A stretch of DNA of 64,000 nt. It comes from Burkholderiales bacterium (GTDB taxonomy: Bacteria > Pseudomonadota > Gammaproteobacteria > Burkholderiales > Burkholderiaceae_C). Shown piece after piece: positions 25,874 through 35,014 of the stretch. The stretch covers positions 589,340 to 653,339 of the forward strand of contig JAFKGD010000001.1 of NCBI GenBank assembly GCA_017307855.1, read 5' to 3'. The position numbers were made by a program, and so were the translations under genes. The notes under the pieces are model-generated. The model was given only the letters and a program-made list of their open reading frames with translations. It had not been told where the DNA came from and searched no databases. How positions within the stretch are numbered: position 1 is the first letter of the stretch; every line of letters starts with the position of its first letter.

Positions 25874-26917
25874 ATGAGTCTGAATCGCTTGCCGGTGGCC
25901 ATCGTCGGCGCCGGCATGGGCTCTGCGCCCCACTTCCGCAGCCTGGACGACCTCGCCGGCGAGATCGACGTCCGCTGGGTTGCATCACGGGATCCGGCCC
26001 GGCTGGCCGCCGTGGCCCTGCCCGCCGGCGCCCGCGCGACCGTCCGCCTGGACGACGTGCTGGAAGATCCGCAGGTCAAGGCGGTCGTCGTGCTGACGCC
26101 GCCGTCCGCGCATCTGGAAGTGGTGCGGCGGGTGGCGCAGGCCGGCAAGCACGTGCTCGTCGAGAAGCCGCTGGAGATCGACCTGCCCCACGCCGTCGAG
26201 CTGGTCGAGTGCTGCGAAGCCGCCGGCGTGTCGCTGGGTGTGATGCTGCAGCACCGGCTGCGCGATGGCGCCCTGCATCTCGCCCGCCTGCTGGCCGAGG
26301 GCCGGCTCGGCAGGCTGACCGGCGTGCAGGCGTCGGTGCGCTGGTGGCGTCCTCAGGACTATTACGACGTGCCGGGCCGCGGCACGCTGGCGCGCGACGG
26401 CGGCGGCGTGCTCATGACGCAGGCCATCCACACGCTGGACCTGCTGCTCACCCTTTGTGGCGAGCCCGAGCAGGTCACTGGCGCCATCACCACCAGTGCC
26501 GCCCACTCCATGGAATGCGAAGACACCGCAACCGCGCTGCTGCACTACGCCGGGGGCATGCTAGGTGTCGTGCATGCCACCACCGCGGCGCCGCCGGGTT
26601 ACCCGGAGGTCATCGCCATCGACGGCACCCTGGGCAGCGCCACGCTCGAATCGGGTGAACTGCGCGTGCGCTATGCGGACGGCCGCACCGAACATGCAGG
26701 TGCGTCGGTGGGCACGGGCGGCGGGGCCGACCCGATGGGCTTCGACCACGCGCCACACCGCGCCGTGCTGCGCGACTTCTTCCTGGCCGTGAGCGCCGGC
26801 CGGACGCCCGCCGTCACCGGACGCAGCGCGCTGGCCGTGCACCGGTTGATCGCGGCCATTGTCGAATCGTCCCGTCGTGGCGCGCGGGTCGCGCCCGGCT
26901 TCCTCGCTTCATCATGA
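25874..26917 (+). CDS. Gfo/Idh/MocA-family oxidoreductase
   Basis: The 347-residue protein has an N-terminal Rossmann domain ([17 protein letters not shown], residues 8-24) and the family's catalytic Lys in [10 protein letters not shown] near residue 98. The second domain includes [21 protein letters not shown] near residue 175. It ends in a 4-base overlap with garD (ATGA), so the two are coupled. Relatives reduce or oxidise sugars, inositols and uronic acids with NAD(P). Because udh already covers uronate oxidation, this gene may handle an alternative substrate, for example an aldarate epimer. The reaction is unknown. Confidence 0.88.
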   Translation: MSLNRLPVAIVGAGMGSAPHFRSLDDLAGEIDVRWVASRDPARLAAVALPAGARATVRLDDVLEDPQVKAVVVLTPPSAHLEVVRRVAQAGKHVLVEKPLEIDLPHAVELVECCEAAGVSLGVMLQHRLRDGALHLARLLAEGRLGRLTGVQASVRWWRPQDYYDVPGRGTLARDGGGVLMTQAIHTLDLLLTLCGEPEQVTGAITTSAAHSMECEDTATALLHYAGGMLGVVHATTAAPPGYPEVIAIDGTLGSATLESGELRVRYADGRTEHAGASVGTGGGADPMGFDHAPHRAVLRDFFLAVSAGRTPAVTGRSALAVHRLIAAIVESSRRGARVAPGFLASS

Positions 26918-28494
26918 CGGTCACCTCTCCCCTCACCATCCGCATGCACGAAGCGGACAACGTCGCCATCGTCGCCAACGAGGGCGGCCTGCCTGCAGGT
27001 ACCACCTTGCCCGGCGGCCTGGTGCTGCGCGACCGGGTGCCGCAGGCGCACAAGGTGTCGCTGGTGGACATCGCCGAAGGCGCGCCGGTGATCCGCTACG
27101 GCGTGGTGATCGGCACCGCAGTCCAGGCGTTGCCTGCCGGCAGCTGGGTGCACGAGCGCCTGCTGCGCATGCCCGAGGCGCGATCGCTTGAGGGCCTGCC
27201 CATCGCCACGGTGAAGCCGCCCGCGCCCGAGCCGCTGACCGGCTACACCTTCGAGGGCTATCGCAACGCCGACGGCTCGGTGGGCACGCGCAACATCCTG
27301 GCCATCACGCAGACGGTGCAGTGCGTGGCCGGGGTGACCGAGTTCGCCGTGCAGCGCATCAAGGCCGAGCTGCTGCCGCGCTTTCCCAACGTGGACGACG
27401 TGGTGGCGCTGGAGCACACCTACGGCTGCGGCGTGGCCATCGACGCGCCCGACGCGGTGATTCCCATCCGCACGTTGCGCAACATCAGCCTCAACCCCAA
27501 CTTCGGCGGCGAGGTGATGGTGGTGAGCCTGGGATGCGAGAAGCTGCAGCCCGAGCGCCTGCTGCCGCCGGGCAGCATCCCCTTGATCGACGAGCGGGCC
27601 GTGGCCGACGTGGGCACCAGCGCCGGGACAAAGCTCGACGTGGTGTGCCTGCAGGACGACGCGCACGTGGGCTTCATGTCGATGATCGAGTCGGTGATGC
27701 GGCAGGCCGAGGTGCATCTGGAACGCCTGAACGCGCGCCGCCGCGAGACGGTGCCCGCCAGCGAGCTGGTGGTGGGCGTGCAGTGCGGCGGCAGCGATGC
27801 GTTCAGCGGCGTGACGGCCAACCCGGCCGTCGGCTTCTGCACCGACCTGCTGGTGCGCGCAGGAGCCACGGTGATGTTCAGCGAGGTGACCGAGGTTCGC
27901 GACGGGATCGACCAGTTGACCGCGCGCGCCGCCACGCCCGACGTGGCGCAGGCCATGATCGACCAGATGGCCTGGTACGACGCTTACCTCGATCGCGGGC
28001 GCGTGGACCGCAGCGCCAACACCACGCCGGGCAACAAGAAGGGCGGGCTGTCGAACATCGTCGAGAAGGCGATGGGCTCGATCGTCAAGAGCGGCAGCGT
28101 GCCGATCTCGGGCGTGGTGGCGCCGGGCGAGAAGGCCAGGCAGCGCGGCCTGCTGTACGCGGCCACGCCTGCCAGCGACTTCATCTGCGGCACGCTGCAA
28201 CTGGCGGCTGGCATGAACCTGCATGTTTTCACCACGGGGCGCGGCACGCCGTATGGCCTGGCCGAAGTGCCCGTCATCAAGGTGGCCACGCGCACCGAAC
28301 TCGCGCGCCGATGGCACGACCTGATGGACGTGAACGCCGGCCGCATCGCCGACGGCGAGCTCACCATCGAGGAAGCCGGGTGGGAGATGTTCCGGCTGAT
28401 GCTGGACGTGGCGAGCGGGCACAAGAAGACGTGGGCCGAGCACTGGAAGCTGCACAACGCGCTGGTGCTGTTCAACCCGGCGCCGGTGACTTGA
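26914..28494 (+). CDS. garD: Galactarate dehydratase (GarD/UxaA family)
   Basis: The 526-residue protein has an N-terminal SAF-like domain (residues 1-100) joined to the UxaA/GarD dehydratase domain. Signatures include [17 protein letters not shown] near residue 118, [10 protein letters not shown] near 167, [14 protein letters not shown] near 287 and [14 protein letters not shown] near 376. It dehydrates galactarate (meso) to 5-dehydro-4-deoxyglucarate, joining the KdgD step. Altronate dehydratase is a possible alternative, but no tagaturonate or fructuronate reductase is near, and the locus has the oxidative pathway. Coupled to the oxidoreductase gene. Confidence 0.87.
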   Translation: MTVTSPLTIRMHEADNVAIVANEGGLPAGTTLPGGLVLRDRVPQAHKVSLVDIAEGAPVIRYGVVIGTAVQALPAGSWVHERLLRMPEARSLEGLPIATVKPPAPEPLTGYTFEGYRNADGSVGTRNILAITQTVQCVAGVTEFAVQRIKAELLPRFPNVDDVVALEHTYGCGVAIDAPDAVIPIRTLRNISLNPNFGGEVMVVSLGCEKLQPERLLPPGSIPLIDERAVADVGTSAGTKLDVVCLQDDAHVGFMSMIESVMRQAEVHLERLNARRRETVPASELVVGVQCGGSDAFSGVTANPAVGFCTDLLVRAGATVMFSEVTEVRDGIDQLTARAATPDVAQAMIDQMAWYDAYLDRGRVDRSANTTPGNKKGGLSNIVEKAMGSIVKSGSVPISGVVAPGEKARQRGLLYAATPASDFICGTLQLAAGMNLHVFTTGRGTPYGLAEVPVIKVATRTELARRWHDLMDVNAGRIADGELTIEEAGWEMFRLMLDVASGHKKTWAEHWKLHNALVLFNPAPVT

Positions 28495-28533
28495 ATCTCT
28501 CCTCTTTGTTCTTCTGTCTGTTGCCGGTGAGTC

Positions 28534-28720
28534 GGTGAGGGAGAGAGGGGGCTGGGGGCGGCAGACGTCACCGGCCCTTCGGGCTTCCTTGCGCTGCTCG
28601 CGCCTCGGGGGGCCGCCGCAAACTCGCCTTCGGCTCAAACATGCGGCGTCCTTTTTCCCCAAGGCGCTGCGCTGCTCAGCGGTGCCTAACAGTCGCCCCC
28701 AGCCCCCTCTCTCCCTCACC
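28534..28720. repeat. Inverted repeat pair with exact 27-bp arms (first element)
   Basis: The left arm at 28534-28560 (starting GGTGAGGGAGAGAGGGG) is the exact reverse complement of the right arm at 28694-28720. About 133 bases lie between. The inside contains a GCCCTTCGGGC-type stem and a tract (28573-28646) that recurs inverted at 28892-28966. It holds no open frame worth calling. It looks like a non-coding repeat element after garD. Confidence 0.85.
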
Positions 28721-28819
28721 TCGGCATGGTGAAGCTCGGAAGGTGAAGTCACCCCAGTTACTAGGCGCACTGCCGAGCGGACGGCGAGTCCGGGTGCGGC
28801 AACTCTTACATCGCCACAA

Positions 28820-29004
28820 GCCAGGCGGGCCGTGCCTGCGCGCCGACCCATGTACACCGCCGAGGAGCGCAGCGGCGGGCGGACGAGGGCCGAGCATGTT
28901 TGAGCGGAAGGCGAGTTTGCGAGGACCCCGCCCGGCGCGAGCACCGCAGGGCAGCCCGAAGGGCCGGTGGACCTGGGTCGGCGCGCAGGCACGGCCCGCC
29001 TGGC
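28820..29004. repeat. Inverted repeat pair with exact 31-bp arms (second element)
   Basis: The left arm at 28820-28850 (core AGGCGGGCCGTGCCTGCG) is the exact reverse complement of 28974-29004. Its interior (28892-28966) is an imperfect inverted copy, about 75 bases, of the interior of the first element (28573-28646), including AAACTCGCCTTC and CAAACATGC. The 610 bases between garD and psd contain these repeats and no gene I can support. Confidence 0.85.
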
Positions 29005-29104
29005 GCCGCCACCGAAGGCAGCCCGACACAGGCCAGATGCACCGATTCCTCCCGTTGCAATTCCCCGCTTGACGCCCCCGTCGACTCTGTAACACGTCGA
29101 TAGA

Positions 29105-30025
29105 ATGCCCCGTTGCCTCTGCATCCACGAGGCAAGCGCCAAGAAGAAGGGTTCCCGTTTGTCCGATCGTCTCGCCGTCCTGCCCCAGTACCTGCTGCCC
29201 AAGCAGGCCCTCACCCAGCTCGCCGGACGCTTCGCAGGGGCGAAGGCCGGGGGTGTCACGCAGGCCGCGATCCGCTCCTTCATCCGCAAGTACAAGGTGA
29301 ACATGGACGAGGCGCTCGACAGCGACCCCGCCGCCTACGCCACCTTCAACGAATTCTTCACGCGCGCCCTCAAGCCCGGCGCGCGCCAGTTGGCCGACAC
29401 CGACCTGATCTGCCCCGTGGACGGCGCCATCAGCCAGTTCGGCGCCATCGAGCGTGGCCGCATCCTGCAGGCCAAGGGCCACGACTACACCGTGGCCAGC
29501 CTCGTCGGCGGTGACGTCCAACTGGCCAACCGCTTTGTCGATGGACGCTTCGCCACCATCTACCTGAGCCCCCGCGACTACCACCGCATCCACATGCCCT
29601 GCGACGGGCGCCTTTTGCGCATGATCCACGTGCCCGGCGCGCTGTTCTCGGTCAACCCGACCACTGCGCGCGGCGTGCCCGGTCTGTTTGCGCGCAACGA
29701 GCGCGTGGTGTGCGTGTTCGAGCACGAACGCTTCGGCTGCTGGGTGCTGGTGCTGGTGGGCGCCACCATCGTGGGCAGCATGGCCACCACCTGGCACGGC
29801 GTGGTCAACCCGCCGCGCGCGGGCACCTTGCGCGAGTGGCGCTACGACACGCAGGACGTACGGCTGGCCCAAGGCGACGAGATGGGCCGCTTCCTGCTGG
29901 GTTCCACGGTGGTGATGCTCTTTGCGCCCGATGCCAGCGGCATCTCGCCCACGTTCAACCCGGCCTGGCAACCGGCTGGCGCCGTACGGCTGGGCGAGCC
30001 CATGGCCGACTGGCCTGGCGCCTGA
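29105..30025 (+). CDS. psd: Phosphatidylserine decarboxylase
   Basis: The membrane-associated, pyruvoyl-dependent enzyme makes phosphatidylethanolamine from phosphatidylserine. The self-cleavage motif LGST is seen in GRFLLGSTVVMLF near residue 264 (from the first ATG), with the catalytic Asp in CPVDGAISQFG near 104 and His in YHRIHMPCDG near 160. The true start may be TTG 29159 (LSDRLAVLPQYLLPKQ), which has a purine-rich AAGAAGG just upstream and matches the usual N-terminus; from there it has 288 residues. It is a single gene ending at a strong hairpin. Confidence 0.94.
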   Translation: MPRCLCIHEASAKKKGSRLSDRLAVLPQYLLPKQALTQLAGRFAGAKAGGVTQAAIRSFIRKYKVNMDEALDSDPAAYATFNEFFTRALKPGARQLADTDLICPVDGAISQFGAIERGRILQAKGHDYTVASLVGGDVQLANRFVDGRFATIYLSPRDYHRIHMPCDGRLLRMIHVPGALFSVNPTTARGVPGLFARNERVVCVFEHERFGCWVLVLVGATIVGSMATTWHGVVNPPRAGTLREWRYDTQDVRLAQGDEMGRFLLGSTVVMLFAPDASGISPTFNPAWQPAGAVRLGEPMADWPGA

Positions 30026-30044
30026 CGGCGAACGCGGCAACGCG

Positions 30045-30075
30045 AAAAAAAGGCGGGCTCCGTGCCCGCCTTTTT
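30045..30075. terminator. Bidirectional terminator between psd and tctA
   Basis: The stem GGCGGGC / GCCCGCC (30052-30070, loop TCCGT) is preceded by seven A and followed by five T, so it can terminate both the plus-strand psd and the minus-strand tct genes. Confidence 0.9.
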
Positions 30076-30093
30076 CATGGGAAGCCCGCAGCC

Positions 30094-31653
30094 TCAGGGC
30101 GCGGTGCCCGGGCGCACCGCTTCGGTCGGCGCCACCGGCACATCGGCCGCCACGCGCTCGGCTACCGGCTGGCCGGGGCGGCGCATGAAGCCCCACACCG
30201 TCCAAAGCAGCAGCGCCGCCGAACATGCCAGCAGCCCGGCGCTGATGGGGCGGTCGACCAGCGTGTTCCAGTTGCCGCGCGAGAGCAGCAGCGCGCGGCG
30301 CAGGTTCTCTTCCATCATCGGCCCGAGGATGAAGCCCAGCAGCAGGGGTGCGGCCTCGAACTTGAGCACGGCCATGACGTAGCCGATCACGCCCACGAAA
30401 GTCACCATGTACACGTCGAAGGTGTTGTTGTTGACGCTGTACACACCCAGCGCGATGAACACGAGGATGGCCGGATACAGCACACGGTACGGGATCTTGA
30501 GGATGCTCGCCCACACGCCCACGAACGGCACGTTGAGGATCACCAGCATGATGTTGCCGATGATGAAGCTGGCGATCAGGCCCCAGTAGAGCGCCGGCTG
30601 CTCGCTGATCATGGTCGGGCCCGGCTGGATGCCGTGGATGATGAGCGCTCCCATCATCAGTGCCATCACCGCATCGCCCGGGATGCCTAGCGACAGCGTC
30701 GGCACGAAGGCCGTCTGCACGGCGGCATTGTTGGCGGTCTCGGGCGCCATGATGCCCTCGATGGCGCCGTTGCCGAAGCGCGAGGGGTCCTTGGCGACCT
30801 TTTTTTCCACCGCATAGGCCATGAACGACGCGATGGCCGCACCCGTACCCGGCAGGGCGCCGAAGAAACTGCCCACCACCGAGCCACGCGCCATCGGTGC
30901 GACGGAGCGCCGGACGTCGTCCCGGGTCGGGATCAGCGAGCGCAGCGTCACCTTGGACGATTTGTCTTCCTTGGGGATGTTGTTGATGCTGGACACCACC
31001 TCCGAAACACCAAACACGCCCATCGCCAGCGCCACCAGGTTGATGCCGTCGGTCAGCTCCGGGAAGCCGAAATCGAAGCGCGCCACGCCGGTGTTCACAT
31101 CGGTGCCCACCATGCCCAGCAGCAGGCCGAACACCACCATGGCGATGCCCTTGGCCGGCGCGCCGCCAGCAAGCGTGGAGGCGGCCACCAAGCCCAGCAA
31201 CATCATCGAGAAGTATTCGGCCGGGCCGAACTTCATGCCCAGTTCGGAGATCGTCGGTGTGAACAACACCAGGATGGCCAGGCCGAACATCGCGCCGCCA
31301 AAGGAGGCCACCGTCGTCATGAACAGCGCGACCCCCGCGCGCCCTTGCCGGGCCATCGGGTAGCCATCGAGGCAGGTCACCGCTGCCGATGGCGATCCTG
31401 GCAGGTTCAGCAGGATGGACGCCGTCGAGCTGCCGTACTGACCGCCGTAGTACACGCCAGCCAGCATGATGATGGCCGCGTCGGGCGGGATGTGATACGT
31501 GATCGGCAGCAGCAGCGAGATGGTGGCCAGCGCGCCGATGCCGGGCAGCACGCCCACCACGGTGCCCAGCAGCACGCCGATGAAGCAGTACAGCAGCGTG
31601 ATCGGGGAGAAGGCCGACGCGAAGCCGGCGCCCAGGTTGGAGAGGAGTTCCAC
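30094..31653 (-). CDS. tctA: Tripartite tricarboxylate transporter permease, large subunit (TctA)
   Basis: The 519-residue inner-membrane protein has about twelve membrane segments. Typical features are LLGTVVGVLPGIGALATISLLLP near residue 28, YYGGQYGSSTASILLNLPGSPSAAVT near 68, and LGIPGDAVMALMMGALIIHGIQPGP near 323. These paired PGxxG loops define TctA. It is downstream of tctB by 50 bases. A tctC/Bug receptor is absent from this locus, so an orphan Bug protein elsewhere must serve it. Confidence 0.94.
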   Translation of the reverse strand: MELLSNLGAGFASAFSPITLLYCFIGVLLGTVVGVLPGIGALATISLLLPITYHIPPDAAIIMLAGVYYGGQYGSSTASILLNLPGSPSAAVTCLDGYPMARQGRAGVALFMTTVASFGGAMFGLAILVLFTPTISELGMKFGPAEYFSMMLLGLVAASTLAGGAPAKGIAMVVFGLLLGMVGTDVNTGVARFDFGFPELTDGINLVALAMGVFGVSEVVSSINNIPKEDKSSKVTLRSLIPTRDDVRRSVAPMARGSVVGSFFGALPGTGAAIASFMAYAVEKKVAKDPSRFGNGAIEGIMAPETANNAAVQTAFVPTLSLGIPGDAVMALMMGALIIHGIQPGPTMISEQPALYWGLIASFIIGNIMLVILNVPFVGVWASILKIPYRVLYPAILVFIALGVYSVNNNTFDVYMVTFVGVIGYVMAVLKFEAAPLLLGFILGPMMEENLRRALLLSRGNWNTLVDRPISAGLLACSAALLLWTVWGFMRRPGQPVAERVAADVPVAPTEAVRPGTAP

Positions 31654-31703
31654 GGTGTTCTTTCTTGTCCTGTCGTCGGTTGTCTCTCAGGGGGCGGGCC
31701 GCA

Positions 31704-32159
31704 TCAGCGGTTCCACCACACCAGCGGCAGCATCATGTTCAGGCCCACGCTGAAGATCAGCACGGTGACCACCGTGACGCCGATGGCCACGAACACACGG
31801 CCGCGCCACGTGATCTCGCGGTCGGCCAGCGAGGCCATGAAGCTCGCGAGGAAGGTGGCGGCGACCAGGCCCAGCGATTGCAACGTGGCAGCGAACAGCA
31901 GGATCGAGCCGATCACCCAGGCGAAGTTGCCCCACTGGAGGCGCAGCGGCGCGCCCGCGCCGCGCCTGAGGGCGGGCAGCGCGATCAATGCGCCCAGCGC
32001 CACCAACACCCAGCCCAGCACCGTGGGGAAATAGCCCGGCCCCATGCGTTCGGCCGAGCCGAATCCGTAGCGCCGCGAATAGAGCGCGAAGAACAGACCG
32101 GCAGCGGCCACCAGGGCCCCGCCGATCACGTCGCGGTGATCCATGTCTTTCATCTGCAA
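31704..32159 (-). CDS. tctB: Tripartite tricarboxylate transporter small permease (TctB)
   Basis: The 151-residue protein has four membrane segments (around residues 10-30, 43-62, 75-105 and 125-145). FALYSRRYGFGSAERMGPGYFPTVLG near residue 24 is the TctB signature. It begins the tctBA pair; ATG 32153 is an alternative start. The 168 bases upstream, to the end of the marR gene, show no further gene. Confidence 0.9.
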   Translation of the reverse strand: MQMKDMDHRDVIGGALVAAAGLFFALYSRRYGFGSAERMGPGYFPTVLGWVLVALGALIALPALRRGAGAPLRLQWGNFAWVIGSILLFAATLQSLGLVAATFLASFMASLADREITWRGRVFVAIGVTVVTVLIFSVGLNMMLPLVWWNR

Positions 32160-32327
32160 TCCTCGTGATGTGACGGCCGCACAACGGCCGCCGTGAACGA
32201 GGTCGCACTATCGGCGCGAAGGGCTGACCTCGCGCTGACCCGATGGGTACTGACTATTGCGTATGGCTGGGCGGCGCATGGCGCGCGATGGCCTCGCCAT
32301 GCTCCGGCGCGGCGTTCCCCGCAGGGC

Positions 32328-32801
32328 TCAGCCGCCGGATTGCAGGCTGGCCGCGCCGCCGGGCGCCATCAGGCGCAGCATCGCGCGCAGCCGCGCTGCT
32401 TCATCCACACCGTAGGCCGTCTCGAAGGCCGCCTGGGCGGCTTCCCAATGCGGCAGGGCCTCGACGAAACGCGCCTCGCCCAGGGCCGTGAGTTTCAGGA
32501 GACGCGCACGCCGGTCGGCGGGCGAAATCACGCCTTCGACGAGGCCATCGCGCTCCAGCGGCTTGAGCACACGGCTGAGTGTGGTCCGGTCCATGCCCGC
32601 CGCGGCCGCCAGCGCATTTACGCCCATAGCCCCTTCGCGCCGCAGGCGCGAGAGCAGCGAGAACTGCCCGCCCCGCAGCCCCGCCTGCGCAAGGTGGCCG
32701 TCATAGAGCTGGCCGATCGCGCGCGCGGCCTGCCGCAAGACGGAGGCGTTGCATTCCGCGAACTGGGGAAGGGAAAGGAGGCTCTTCGGGGTATCGGTCA
32801 T
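32328..32801 (-). CDS. MarR-family regulator next to a MATE pump
   Basis: The 157-residue winged-helix repressor has a recognition region in NALAAAAGMDRTTLSRVLKPLERDG near residue 62 and a wing with ISPADRRARLLKLTALG near 92. ATG 32801 is the likely start; an upstream frame to 32855 encodes an implausible Cys-rich leader. It is divergent from the MATE gene with a 69-base gap that holds an inverted repeat (32822-32837), the normal layout for a drug-sensing repressor of its neighbour. Confidence 0.88.
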   Translation of the reverse strand: MTDTPKSLLSLPQFAECNASVLRQAARAIGQLYDGHLAQAGLRGGQFSLLSRLRREGAMGVNALAAAAGMDRTTLSRVLKPLERDGLVEGVISPADRRARLLKLTALGEARFVEALPHWEAAQAAFETAYGVDEAARLRAMLRLMAPGGAASLQSGG

Positions 32802-32821
32802 GAGGCAACTCTGCACGCAAG

Positions 32822-32837
32822 TGTAGATGCACCTACA
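32822..32837. promoter_or_regulatory. Candidate MarR operator in the marR-MATE gap
   Basis: TGTAG (32822-32826) and CTACA (32833-32837) form an inverted repeat around ATGCAC. The surrounding AT-rich stretch (TGCATATACACATAAATAAA) is unusual for this genome and is probably the promoter region. Confidence 0.5.
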
Positions 32838-32870
32838 ATAAGTGCATATACACATAAATAAAGTCTCACG

Positions 32871-34289
32871 ATGTCACAACCACCGGCGCGACCCGGGTCT
32901 GCGGCACCCTCTTCCGGCGCCGCGATCGACGCTCGCACGATGCGCCTGCTCGAAGGGCCGATCGCGCCCACGCTGCTGCGCATGTCGGCGCCCAACATGC
33001 TGGTGATGGTGTCGCAGGCCGCGGCCGGCCTGATCGAAACCTGGTTCATCGGCCGCCTGGGTACCGACGCGCTGGCCGGCATGGCCCTGGTGTTTCCGCT
33101 GGTGATGCTGATGCAGATGCTGTCCGCCGGCGCTTTAGGCGGCGGCATTTCGTCGTCGATCGCACGGGCGCTGGGCGCGCGCCGCCGCGCCGACGCGGAC
33201 GATCTGGTGTGGCATGCGCTGGCGGTCAATCTGTTCATCGGCGCCGTCTTCACGCTCGCGCTGCTGGGGGGCGGCCGGGCGCTCTACACACGCATGGGCG
33301 GCAGCGGTGCGGCGCTGGAGGCCGCCCTCACCTACTCCAACTGGGTGTTCGCGGGTGCGCTGCTGGTGTGGGCCTTCAATGCACTGGCGTCGGTGATCCG
33401 CGGCACGGGCAACATGGCCGTGCCGGCCTGGGTCACCTTCATCGGCACCCTGGCGCTGGTGCCGATGTCGCCGCTGCTGATCTTCGGCTGGGGCCCGCTT
33501 CCGGCGCTCGGAATCGCCGGTGGCGCGTTGGCCCTGCTGATGTTCTACGCCGGCGGACTGCTGGCACTGGCGATCTACCTGCGTTCGCCGAGCAGCCTGT
33601 TGCGGCCCGCGCTGGCCTCGGTGCGCTGGCGGCTCGCGCTGTTCGGCGACATCCTGCGCGTGGGCGCGGTGGCTTCCATCTCCACCGTGTCCACCAACCT
33701 CGCCATCGCGCTGGCCACCGCGCTGTCCGCCACCTTCGGCGTGGCGGCGGTGGCCGGCTACGGCACCGCTTCGCGGCTCGAGTACCTGCTGGTGCCCCTG
33801 GTGTTCGGCCTGGGCGGTCCGCTGGTGGCGATGGTGGGCACCTGCGTGGGCGCGGGCCTGCGCGATCGCGCGCTGCGGGCAGCCTGGGTGGGCGCGGCCA
33901 TCGCGTTCGGTGTCACCGAAGCCATCGGGCTTGCGGCCGCCCTGTTCCCCCGCCCGTGGCTGTCGCTGTTCGACCACGATCCGGCCATGCTCGCGGCGGG
34001 CACGCAATACCTGCGCATCGTCGGGCCGTTCTATGGCTTCTTCGGACTGGGCCTGGTGCTGTATTTCGCGTCCCAGGGCGCGGGCCGACTGCTGTGGCCG
34101 GTGATCGGCAACGCCGCGCGTCTGGCCATCGCGGCGGCCGGCGGCCTGCTGGCCATCCATGCCGGCTGGGGCCTGAACGGCGTGTTCGCCGCGCAGGCCG
34201 CGGCCATCGTCGCCTACGGGCTCGTCAATGCCGGCGCGGTCGCGCTCGGCGCCTGGTTCACAACCGAAGAAGGAAAGTCGTCATCATGA
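32871..34289 (+). CDS. MATE-family efflux transporter
   Basis: The 472-residue multidrug/toxin antiporter has about twelve membrane segments in two repeats of six. The first repeat opens with LRMSAPNMLVMVSQAAAGLIETWFIGRLGTDALAGMAL near residue 36, the usual MATE start. The second has RVGAVASISTVSTNLAIALATALSATFGVAAVAGYG near residue 262. It is divergent from the MarR gene and overlaps the SDR gene by 4 bases, so it forms a two-gene operon. The substrate is unknown. Confidence 0.92.
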   Translation: MSQPPARPGSAAPSSGAAIDARTMRLLEGPIAPTLLRMSAPNMLVMVSQAAAGLIETWFIGRLGTDALAGMALVFPLVMLMQMLSAGALGGGISSSIARALGARRRADADDLVWHALAVNLFIGAVFTLALLGGGRALYTRMGGSGAALEAALTYSNWVFAGALLVWAFNALASVIRGTGNMAVPAWVTFIGTLALVPMSPLLIFGWGPLPALGIAGGALALLMFYAGGLLALAIYLRSPSSLLRPALASVRWRLALFGDILRVGAVASISTVSTNLAIALATALSATFGVAAVAGYGTASRLEYLLVPLVFGLGGPLVAMVGTCVGAGLRDRALRAAWVGAAIAFGVTEAIGLAAALFPRPWLSLFDHDPAMLAAGTQYLRIVGPFYGFFGLGLVLYFASQGAGRLLWPVIGNAARLAIAAAGGLLAIHAGWGLNGVFAAQAAAIVAYGLVNAGAVALGAWFTTEEGKSSS

Positions 34290-34987
34290 ACATCGACAAC
34301 AGCGTGGTCTTCATCACCGGGGCCAACCGCGGCCTGGGCCTGGCGCTGGCGCGCGAAGCGATCGCGCGCGGCGCGCGCAAGGTCTATGCGGGCGCGCGGG
34401 ATCCGTCCTCCATCACCCTGCCGGGCGTGGTGCCGGTGCGGCTGGACGTGACCGATCCGGCACAGGTGGCGCAGGCCGCGAGCGAGGCAGGCGACGCCAC
34501 CATCGTCATCAACAACGCGGGCATTGCCAATCTCGGCGGCTTCGCCGGCGACGACGCGGCCGCCGGCCTGCGCCGCCATTTCGACACCAACGTGTTCGGA
34601 CTGCTCGACGTGAGCCGCGCATTCGCGCCCATCCTGGCGGCCAACGGCGGCGGCGCGCTGCTCAACATCCTGTCGATCGCCAGCTGGTTCCAGCGTCCCA
34701 TGCTGGGCAGCTACGCCACCAGCAAGGCGGCCGCCTGGGCCGTGACCAATGTGCTGCGGCACGAACTGCGCGAGCAGAAGACGCTGGTGAGCGGCCTGCA
34801 CGTGGGCTTCATCGACACCGACCTCACACGCGGCATCGACATGCCCAAGATCACACCCGACGAAGTGGCCCGCGCCGCCTGGGACGGCATCGCGGCGGGC
34901 GCGGAGGAAATTCTCGTCGACGAGAACACGCGCAACGTCAAGGCCAGCCTGTCGGCCGCGCAGCCGGCCTACCTCGCGCCGATGTAA
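34286..34987 (+). CDS. Short-chain dehydrogenase/reductase
   Basis: The 233-residue classical SDR has the cofactor loop FITGANRGLGLALAREA (residues 9-25), NNAG near residue 74, catalytic Ser in NILSIASWF and the YxxxK pair in YATSKAAAW near 151. The start ATG 34286 overlaps the MATE stop and has GAAGGAAAG upstream. A dehydrogenase coupled to an exporter suggests modification of the exported or inducing compound. The substrate cannot be read. Confidence 0.9.
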   Translation: MNIDNSVVFITGANRGLGLALAREAIARGARKVYAGARDPSSITLPGVVPVRLDVTDPAQVAQAASEAGDATIVINNAGIANLGGFAGDDAAAGLRRHFDTNVFGLLDVSRAFAPILAANGGGALLNILSIASWFQRPMLGSYATSKAAAWAVTNVLRHELREQKTLVSGLHVGFIDTDLTRGIDMPKITPDEVARAAWDGIAAGAEEILVDENTRNVKASLSAAQPAYLAPM

Positions 34988-35014
34988 CCGCGCCGATGTG
35001 AGCGCGCGGCGCGC

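Noticed and set aside
28495-29104. Short open frames in the repeat region before psd.
   Set aside because: They follow the inverted repeats, have no ribosome-binding site and no protein-like composition.
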